The notes under the pieces: generated by a model
What the model was told of the DNA's origin: nothing
The model's input: only the letters and a program-made list of their open reading frames with translations
The model's database searches: none
Assembly (NCBI RefSeq): GCF_005080685.1
Contig: NZ_CP039371.1
Location: 5,270,001 to 5,334,000, forward strand
From: Pseudomonas putida
Lineage (GTDB): Bacteria > Pseudomonadota > Gammaproteobacteria > Pseudomonadales > Pseudomonadaceae
DNA length: 64,000 bases
Reading direction: 5' to 3'
In this document: positions 56,089 to 64,000 of the stretch, piece by piece
Numbering within the stretch: the stretch's first letter is position 1
Layout: each line of letters opens with the position of its first letter
Position numbers and translations under genes: made by a program

Positions 56089-59000
56089 TTAGTTCACCCA
56101 CACCCGCGCATTGCGGAACATGCGCATCAGCGCGGCGTCTTCCTGCCACTCGTCCGGGCGCCAGGAGTTCTGCACGGCGCGGAACATACGCTCGGGGTGC
56201 GGCATCATGATGGTGACGCGGCCATCGCGGTTGGTCAGGCCGGTAATCCCGCGCGGCGAGCCGTTCGGGTTGGCCGGGTAGGCTTCGGTGACCTTGCCGT
56301 GGTTGTCGACGTAACGCAGGGCCACGCAACCGGACATGTCTGCTGCCAGCAGTGCTTCTTCACTGGCGAACTCGGCATGGCCTTCGCCGTGGGCGATGGC
56401 GATCGGCATGCGCGAACCGGCCATGCCCTGCAGGAAGATCGAGTTCGACTTCTGCACTTCGACCATGGCCACGCGCGCCTCGAACTGCTCCGAACGGTTG
56501 CGCACGAAGTGCGGCCAGTGCTCGGTGCCCGGAATCAGCTCGTGCAGGTTGGACATCATCTGGCAACCGTTGCACACGCCCAGGGCGAAGCTGTCGCTGC
56601 GCTCGAAGAAGCCTTGGAAGGCATCGCGGGCACGGCTGTTGAACAGCGCCGACTTGGCCCAGCCTTCACCGGCGCCCAGCACGTCACCGTAGGAGAAGCC
56701 ACCGCAGGCCACCAGCCCCTTGAACTCGGCGAAATCGACACGGCCAGCGAGGATGTCGCTCATGTGCACGTCAATGGCGGCAAAGCCTGCGCGGTCGAAG
56801 GCGGCTGCCATCTCGACCTGGCCGTTGACACCCTGCTCGCGCAGGATCGCCACTTGCGGACGCACGCCCTTCTTGATGTACGGCGCGGCGATGTCGTCGT
56901 TGACGTCATAGCCCAGTTTCACCGACAGGCCTGGGTTGTCTTCTTCGAGCAGCGCGTCGAATTCCTGGTCGGCGCAGTCGGCGTTGTCGCGCAGGCGCTG
57001 GACCTGGTAGCTGGTCTCGGCCCACTGGCGCTGCAGCATGCGACGGTCGTCGTCGAACAGCACTTCGCCATTGAGGCTGATGGACACTTCACCGTTGTTG
57101 ACCGGCTTGCCGATCACTGCAACGCATTCTTCACCGAGGCCTGCAGCGCTGAACTGCGCCAGCACGTCCGGGGTGGCATCCTGGCGAACCTGGATCACCG
57201 CTCCCAGCTCTTCGTTGAAGAGGATGGCCGGCACGTCCTTGCTGTTATCGGTCAGCGGGTCGAGTTGCAGGTCCAGGCCGCAATGGCCGGCAAAGGCCAT
57301 TTCCACCACGGTGGTCAGCAGGCCGCCGTCGGAACGGTCGTGGTAGGCCAGCAGGTGGCCGTCGGCGTTCAGACCCTGGATCACGGCGAAGAACGCCTTG
57401 AGGTCTTCGGCGTCGTCGACGTCCGGTGCCTGGGCCGCGATCTTGCCGTAGGTCTGCGCCAGGATCGAGGCACCCATGCGGTTCTTGCCACGGCCCAGGT
57501 CGATCAGGATCAGGTCGGTCTCGCCCTTGTCCATGCGCAGTTGCGGGGTCAGGGTCTTGCGAATGTCGGTGACCGGGGCGAAGCCGGTGATGATCAGCGA
57601 CATCGGCGAGGTCACGCTCTTCTCCTCGCCCGCTTCGCTCCACTTGGTCTTCATCGACATCGAGTCTTTGCCGACAGGGATGGTGATGCCCAGCTCCGGG
57701 CACAGCTCCATGCCGACTGCCTTGACGGTGTCGTACAGACGGGCGTCTTCACCGGGATGGCCGGCGGCGGACATCCAGTTGGCCGACAGCTTGATATCGG
57801 ACAGCTTTTCGATTTGCGCGGCAGCCAGGTTGGTCAGGGTCTCGCCGATCGCCATGCGGCCGGACGCCGGGGCGTCCAGCAGCGCCAGCGGCGTACGCTC
57901 GCCCATGGCCATGGCTTCACCGGTATAGACGTCGAAGCTGGTGGCGGTAACGGCGCAGTCGGCAACCGGCACCTGCCATGGGCCGACCATCTGGTCACGG
58001 GACACCAGGCCTGTGATGGTACGGTCGCCGATGGTGATCAGGAAGCTCTTGCTGGCCACGGCCGGGTGGTTGAGCACACGCTGCACGGCGCTGTCCAGGT
58101 CCAGCTCGCTCGGGTCGAAGTCGTCACCCAGCTCCGCTTCGCGGGTCACCGAACGGTGCATGCGCGGCGGCTTGCCCAGCAACACGTCGAGCGGCATGTC
58201 CACCGGGGTGTTGTTGAAGTGGCTGTCGGTCACGGTCAGGTGCGGCTCTTCGGTCGCTTCACCCACTACGGCGAAGGGGCAGCGCTCGCGTTCGCAGATG
58301 GCCTGGAAGCGCTCGAAATCCTTGGCGCTGACGGCCAGCACGTAACGTTCCTGCGATTCGTTGCTCCAGATCTCGTGCGGGGCCATGCCCGGCTCGTCGT
58401 TGGGCACGTTGCGCAGCTCGAAGCGGCCCCCGCGGCCACCGTCGTTGACCAGTTCGGGGAAGGCGTTGGAGATACCACCGGCGCCGACGTCGTGGATGAA
58501 GGCGATCGGGTTGTCGTCGCCCAGCTGCCAGCACCGGTCGATGACCTCCTGGCAGCGGCGCTCCATTTCCGGGTTTTCGCGCTGTACCGAGGCGAAATCG
58601 AGATCGGCGGAGCTGGCACCGGTGGCGACCGACGAAGCAGCGCCGCCGCCCAGGCCGATCAGCATGGCCGGGCCGCCGAGCACGATCAGCTTGGCGCCGA
58701 CGGTGATCTCGCCCTTCTGCACGTGGTCTTCACGGATGTTGCCCATGCCGCCGGCGAGCATGATCGGCTTGTGGTAGCCGCGCACTTCTTCACCGTGCGG
58801 GGTATTGATGGCCTGCTCGAAGGTACGGAAGTAACCGGTCAGCGCCGGACGACCGAATTCGTTGTTGAACGCGGCGCCGCCCAGCGGGCCTTCGATCATG
58901 ATGTCGAGGGCATCGACGATACGGTCCGGCTTGCCGTAGGCCTTTTCCCATGGCTGTTCGAAGCCGGGGATGCGCAGGTTGGACACGGTGAAGCCGGTCA

Positions 59001-59988
59001 GGCCGGCCTTTGGCTTGGCGCCTCGGCCGGTGGCACCTTCGTCGCGGATCTCGCCGCCGGAGCCGGTGGAGGCGCCGGAGAACGGGGCGATGGCGGTCGG
59101 GTGGTTGTGCGTCTCGACCTTCATCAGGATGTGCACCGGCTCCTGCACCGCGCCGTACTGGCGGGTCTCAGGGTTCGGGAAGAAGCGCCCGGCGACATTG
59201 CCGACGATGACCGAGGCGTTGTCCTTGTAGGCCGAGAGCACACCTTCGTTGTGCATCTGGTAGGTGTTCTTGATCATGCCGAACAGGCTCTTTTCCTGAG
59301 CCTGGCCGTCGATGTCCCAACTGGCGTTGAAGATCTTGTGACGGCAGTGTTCGGAGTTGGCCTGGGCGAACATCATCAGCTCGATGTCGTTCGGGTTGCG
59401 CGCCAGGTTCTGGAAGGCGTTGACCAGGTAGTCGATCTCGTCTTCGGCCAGGGCCAGGCCCAGGTCGATGTTGGCCTGGGCCAGGGCTTGGCGGCCGCCG
59501 GCAAGAATATCGACCGAGGTCATCGGCTTGGGCTGGGCGTGGCTGAACAGATCGGCGGCCTGCTCCAGCTTGGCCAGCACGCGCTGGGTCATGCGGTCAT
59601 GCAGCTCGGCGGCGATGAGCTCGGCGTCGGCGTCGCTCAGCGAACCTGCGACGTAGTAGGCGATACCACGCTCCAGGCGCTGGATCGACTGCAGGCCACA
59701 GTTGTGAGCGATGTCGCTGGCCTTGCTGGCCCAGGGCGAGATGGTGCCCAGCCGCGGCACGACCAGGAACAGGCGGCCGCTTGGCTCCTGCACCGGCACG
59801 CTCGGGCCGTACTTGAGCAGACGGCCCAGCACCTGCTGCTGGTCGGCGGTCAGCTCGCCGTCAACGTCGGCGAAGTGGGCAAATTCGGCATACAAACCAG
59901 TAACAGCGGGGACTTTCTGGCTCAGTTGCTCGAGTAATTTACCGTGGCGAAAGGCAGAAAGGGCAGGAGCGCCGCGCAGGATCAACAT
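56089..59988 (-). CDS. purL: Phosphoribosylformylglycinamidine synthase
   Basis: The large 1299-residue form of FGAM synthase uses glutamine and ATP in the fourth purine step. It has an N-terminal domain, the FGAM core ([31 protein letters not shown] [33 protein letters not shown]), and a C-terminal glutaminase with the active-site Cys in [19 protein letters not shown] and the triad His in [17 protein letters not shown] [14 protein letters not shown]. Intact. It is divergent from mltF. Confidence 0.98.
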   Translation of the reverse strand: MLILRGAPALSAFRHGKLLEQLSQKVPAVTGLYAEFAHFADVDGELTADQQQVLGRLLKYGPSVPVQEPSGRLFLVVPRLGTISPWASKASDIAHNCGLQSIQRLERGIAYYVAGSLSDADAELIAAELHDRMTQRVLAKLEQAADLFSHAQPKPMTSVDILAGGRQALAQANIDLGLALAEDEIDYLVNAFQNLARNPNDIELMMFAQANSEHCRHKIFNASWDIDGQAQEKSLFGMIKNTYQMHNEGVLSAYKDNASVIVGNVAGRFFPNPETRQYGAVQEPVHILMKVETHNHPTAIAPFSGASTGSGGEIRDEGATGRGAKPKAGLTGFTVSNLRIPGFEQPWEKAYGKPDRIVDALDIMIEGPLGGAAFNNEFGRPALTGYFRTFEQAINTPHGEEVRGYHKPIMLAGGMGNIREDHVQKGEITVGAKLIVLGGPAMLIGLGGGAASSVATGASSADLDFASVQRENPEMERRCQEVIDRCWQLGDDNPIAFIHDVGAGGISNAFPELVNDGGRGGRFELRNVPNDEPGMAPHEIWSNESQERYVLAVSAKDFERFQAICERERCPFAVVGEATEEPHLTVTDSHFNNTPVDMPLDVLLGKPPRMHRSVTREAELGDDFDPSELDLDSAVQRVLNHPAVASKSFLITIGDRTITGLVSRDQMVGPWQVPVADCAVTATSFDVYTGEAMAMGERTPLALLDAPASGRMAIGETLTNLAAAQIEKLSDIKLSANWMSAAGHPGEDARLYDTVKAVGMELCPELGITIPVGKDSMSMKTKWSEAGEEKSVTSPMSLIITGFAPVTDIRKTLTPQLRMDKGETDLILIDLGRGKNRMGASILAQTYGKIAAQAPDVDDAEDLKAFFAVIQGLNADGHLLAYHDRSDGGLLTTVVEMAFAGHCGLDLQLDPLTDNSKDVPAILFNEELGAVIQVRQDATPDVLAQFSAAGLGEECVAVIGKPVNNGEVSISLNGEVLFDDDRRMLQRQWAETSYQVQRLRDNADCADQEFDALLEEDNPGLSVKLGYDVNDDIAAPYIKKGVRPQVAILREQGVNGQVEMAAAFDRAGFAAIDVHMSDILAGRVDFAEFKGLVACGGFSYGDVLGAGEGWAKSALFNSRARDAFQGFFERSDSFALGVCNGCQMMSNLHELIPGTEHWPHFVRNRSEQFEARVAMVEVQKSNSIFLQGMAGSRMPIAIAHGEGHAEFASEEALLAADMSGCVALRYVDNHGKVTEAYPANPNGSPRGITGLTNRDGRVTIMMPHPERMFRAVQNSWRPDEWQEDAALMRMFRNARVWVN

Positions 59989-60140
59989 CGTCGGGACAGC
60001 CTCAGGAAGGGGTGTGCTTAGAGGCCGTGCATTCTAGCCTAAATCGATGGCTTTCGGCACCCGCTCTAAGCCAAGCCTGCCGGGCGGCTTAACCGGACCC
60101 GGAGGTCAGAAAATTCCGATGTTTTCCGCTGTTCCAATAG

Positions 60141-61682
<1,542 letters not shown>

Positions 61683-61683
61683 T

Positions 61684-62163
61684 TCAGGCTTTCGCCCGTC
61701 GGGCCTTGAAGAACTCGCTCAGGATCTGTCCACACTCCTGCGCCAGCACCCCACCTTCCACCATCACCCGATGGTTGAGAAAAGCCTGCCCGAAAAACTG
61801 TCCCTGGCTCTGCACGATGCCCGCCTTGGGCTCCAGGGCCCCGTACACCACCCGCGCCACCCGCGAATGCACGATCAGCCCGGCGCACATGCTGCAGGGC
61901 TCCAGGGTCACGTACAGGGTGCTACCCGGCAGCCGGTAGTTGCTGGCAGCCTTGGCTGCCGCTCGAATGGCCACCATCTCGGCATGGGCGCTGGGGTCGC
62001 TGTCGAAGATCGGCCGGTTGAAGCCCTGGCCGATCACCTGGCCATGCTGCACCAGCACCGCCCCCACCGGCACCTCGCCCATGGCTGCGCCCTCGGCGGC
62101 CAGGGCCAGGGCCATGCGCATGAATTCCTGGTCGCGGCTGCGATCGATGATCTGTGGGCGCAT
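61684..62163 (-). CDS. tadA: tRNA-specific adenosine deaminase
   Basis: TadA converts A34 to inosine in tRNA-Arg(ACG). The 159 residues contain the zinc/catalytic HAEMVAIRAAAK and the second zinc motif TLEPCSMCAGLIVHSRVARV. Its ATG shares one base with the stop of the upstream multicopper oxidase gene (62163). Convergent with mltF with no gap. Confidence 0.96.
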   Translation of the reverse strand: MRPQIIDRSRDQEFMRMALALAAEGAAMGEVPVGAVLVQHGQVIGQGFNRPIFDSDPSAHAEMVAIRAAAKAASNYRLPGSTLYVTLEPCSMCAGLIVHSRVARVVYGALEPKAGIVQSQGQFFGQAFLNHRVMVEGGVLAQECGQILSEFFKARRAKA

Positions 62164-63545
62164 CAGACCACCGCGATCGCGGCCATCAGGCCGGTTTCCA
62201 TGTGGTCGATGACGTGGCAGTGGAACATCCAGGTGCCGGGGTTATCCGCCACCAACGCCACCTGGGCCCGCTCGTTCTTGCCCAGCAGGTAGGTGTCGGT
62301 GAACCACGGCTCCTTGATGTCGTGGCGGTTCGAGGCGATCACCTTGAAGCTCATGCCGTGCAGGTGGATCGGATGCTGGTACTGGGTCATGTTCTTCAGC
62401 TCGAAGATGTAGCTCTTGCCCTTCTGCAAAGTGGCAATGGGGCGATCGGCGCAGGTCTTGTCGGTGATGTCCCAAGCTTGCCCGTTGATCTGCCACAGGC
62501 TCGGCGGCTTGCCGTTGTCGGTATTGACCGAAACTTTGCCGACCCATTCGAAATTGAAGTTGAGCTTCTCGGCGTTGGCCAGGTCCGGCTCGGCGATGGG
62601 GTTGGGCGGCAGTGCTGGCGGCCACTCACCGGGCGCCTCGTCATGCGCCACGGAGCGCAGTGTGCCGAGGCGCACGAAACCGTCGCGCAGGGAGATCTCC
62701 TCGCCCGCCTGTGGAATACGAATAGCCAGGCAGATGCGCATGCCAGGGCCGAGCCAGTAGTCGTCGTCGAGCTTGCGCGGCGTCACCGGGTTGCCGTCGA
62801 GGGCATAGATCATCGCCTCGCAGTTGCCCTTGAGGTTGATGCGGTAGGTCCAGGTGTTGTCCAGGTTGAGCAATCGCACCCGCACCACCTGGTCAGCCGG
62901 CAGCTCGGTGACCGATTCGGCCTGGCCGTTGATGGTGATCAGGCGCCCGGCGGTGCCGTTGCGCGCAGCTTCGCGGGGGATGCTGAACGGCAGCCAGGCG
63001 CCCTGCTCGTCGACGTGCCAGTTCTTCAGGCTGAGCGTGCGTTCGTGCTTGAAGCCGGTGGGCTCGCGCTCCTCGACGATCAGCGGGCCGACCAGGCCAC
63101 GGCCGAGCTCCTCGGAACTGCTGACATGGGGGTGATACCAATAGCTGCCGGCATCGGGCACGCGGAACTTGTAGTCGAAATACTCGCCTGGCTTGACCGG
63201 CAACTGCGAAACATACGGCACCCCGTCCATTTCCAACGGCAGGCGGATGCCATGCCAGTGGATGGTCGTTTCGACCGGTAGCTGGTTGATGAAGCGCACC
63301 CGCAGCCAGGTGCCCTGGCGCACGCGCAGCTCGGTGCCTGGCGCCGACGGGCCAAAGGCCCAGGCCTCGGTCTTGAACCCTGGCACCAGTTCGACGTCCA
63401 GGGGCGCTGCGATGAGCTGGTAGTCATGCCCGGCGTTCTCGTCCTCGACCTTGCCCAGCCAGTAACGCGCTGCACCACCGGCGCCCAGGCCTACCACCAC
63501 CAGACCGGTCAGGCCTTGGAGCATTTGTCGACGGGTAAAGGACAT
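62163..63545 (-). CDS. Multicopper oxidase family protein (Tat-exported)
   Basis: The 460-residue oxidase starts at 63545 (MSFTRRQMLQGLTGLVVVGL), a twin-arginine-like signal. All four copper motifs are visible: TIHWHGIRLPLE, YWYHPHVSS, HPIHLHGMSFKVI and FHCHVIDHMETGLM, the last with a Met that may be the axial ligand of the type 1 copper. The substrate (cuprous ion, Mn or phenolics) is unclear. It lacks the Met-rich insert of CueO. It is translationally linked to tadA. Confidence 0.9.
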   Translation of the reverse strand: MSFTRRQMLQGLTGLVVVGLGAGGAARYWLGKVEDENAGHDYQLIAAPLDVELVPGFKTEAWAFGPSAPGTELRVRQGTWLRVRFINQLPVETTIHWHGIRLPLEMDGVPYVSQLPVKPGEYFDYKFRVPDAGSYWYHPHVSSSEELGRGLVGPLIVEEREPTGFKHERTLSLKNWHVDEQGAWLPFSIPREAARNGTAGRLITINGQAESVTELPADQVVRVRLLNLDNTWTYRINLKGNCEAMIYALDGNPVTPRKLDDDYWLGPGMRICLAIRIPQAGEEISLRDGFVRLGTLRSVAHDEAPGEWPPALPPNPIAEPDLANAEKLNFNFEWVGKVSVNTDNGKPPSLWQINGQAWDITDKTCADRPIATLQKGKSYIFELKNMTQYQHPIHLHGMSFKVIASNRHDIKEPWFTDTYLLGKNERAQVALVADNPGTWMFHCHVIDHMETGLMAAIAVV

Positions 63546-63744
63546 CGCTGCGGGTACCTCTTTCTGCGCAATCAAGCTGCCAGCATGGCCGGCAATGAAG
63601 GGCGAATACGATACACCTGCATTTGCGAAAGATTAAGTGAAGTCTTGCCGCAGGGTGCTACAGCGCTACGTACAGACATATCAACCGCATCCCTCGAAAA
63701 GCCGGCATCACACTCCAGCTTCCTAAACTGCCGAGCATTTGCGC

Positions 63745-64000
63745 ATGGTTTCTTCCGATCGACAGCAACAGACATACGCACAACTTCAGCAACTTGCCAG
63801 GCCTTTGGTTTTAGACTGCCCCGATATGCGTCAGATGGCCCGGGAAACAGCCCTGACCATTCTGGCCAAATACGGGCATCCGCACCTGGACCCCGATCAG
63901 GTCTATCTCAACCGCTTCGAGACGGCCCAGTCCAGCCCACATACCTTTTCAGGCTGGGCGCACCACGATGCACCGGTGCAGTCCTTTACCCTGCCGCAGC
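63745..64000 (+). CDS. N-terminus of a probable large DUF6543 (dermonecrotic-toxin-like) protein, cut by window end
   Basis: Starting at 63745, MVSSDRQQQTYAQLQQLARP is followed by PDMRQMARETALTILAKYG, LDPDQVYLNRFETAQSSPH and TFSGWAHHDAPVQSFTLPQ, and the frame stays open to the end of the window. The LDPDQVYLNRF / TFSGW pattern is like the opening of the very large Pseudomonas DUF6543 proteins. Only about 85 residues are visible, so both size and function are inferred. The 199 bp between it and the oxidase start hold no other gene. Confidence 0.6.
   Translation, partial: MVSSDRQQQTYAQLQQLARPLVLDCPDMRQMARETALTILAKYGHPHLDPDQVYLNRFETAQSSPHTFSGWAHHDAPVQSFTLPQ

Noticed and set aside
55669..59937. 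1422-codon open frame on the plus strand
   Set aside because: It is the antisense shadow of purL. High-GC third positions keep the opposite frame open; the product is His/Val/Gln-rich without any family features.

Overview
This 64 kb window is a chromosomal segment of a Pseudomonas, most likely of the P. putida group. The basis is the high GC content, paired Pseudomonas REP elements around a short GCGGGCTTG-type core, the complete Wsp chemosensory operon, a ydcSTUV-prr type polyamine/GABA-aldehyde cluster, an HlpB/HlpA-like two-partner secretion pair, Pseudomonas-typical DUF3077, DUF6124 and DUF3509 proteins, and a gene order that resembles P. putida KT2440 from memory. Most of the window is core genome. 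No rRNA, tRNA or CRISPR array was seen.

Layout. Positions 1-7946 (minus strand): wspA-wspB-wspC-wspD-wspE-wspF-wspR, the surface-sensing pathway that drives c-di-GMP synthesis. Two members are damaged: wspB carries two single-base deletions, and the wspD/wspE junction has lost the ATGA stop/start overlap found at the other tight junctions of the operon. Positions 8072-14474: a TerB/DUF533 protein, then the polyamine ABC transporter ydcSTUV with an aldehyde dehydrogenase. Positions 14597-18870: a small accessory patch with an orphan HicB-like antitoxin, an Old Yellow Enzyme, DUF3077 and DUF6124 proteins, and a lower-GC fic gene bracketed by 205 bp direct repeats. Positions 18873-23368: recJ, yaeQ, a CaiB/BaiF CoA transferase and a periplasmic binding-like protein.

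Positions 23369-27000 are a non-core block. A large palindromic repeat (left arm starting at 23474, right arm ending at 26868) has been entered by an IS4-family element with a 5 bp target duplication and by an IS481-family element, both in the same arm. Positions 27062-34520: DUF3509, a degenerate receiver protein, thrC, hom, dsbC, xerD and a cation:proton antiporter. Positions 34524-38578: a thioesterase, then rplS-trmD-rimM-rpsP and ffh. Positions 38874-47051: YpjD, a CorC-like protein, an MHS-family transporter, purT, a VUT protein, DUF1289, a gamma carbonic anhydrase, two Nudix hydrolases and an L,D-transpeptidase.

Positions 47211-53441 hold the TpsB transporter and its 1508-residue TpsA exoprotein, with a hairpin that appears to cover the tpsB ribosome binding site. 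A PhoX/DUF839 putative Tat lipoprotein, a NIF3-like protein, purL, mltF, tadA and a multicopper oxidase follow, and the window ends inside a gene for a probable large DUF6543 (dermonecrotic-toxin-like) protein.

The main items for a second look are the localized damage in the wsp operon, the IS-invaded palindrome, the repeat-flanked fic gene with transposon-end-like TGTCGC repeats, and the RNA hairpin in front of tpsB.
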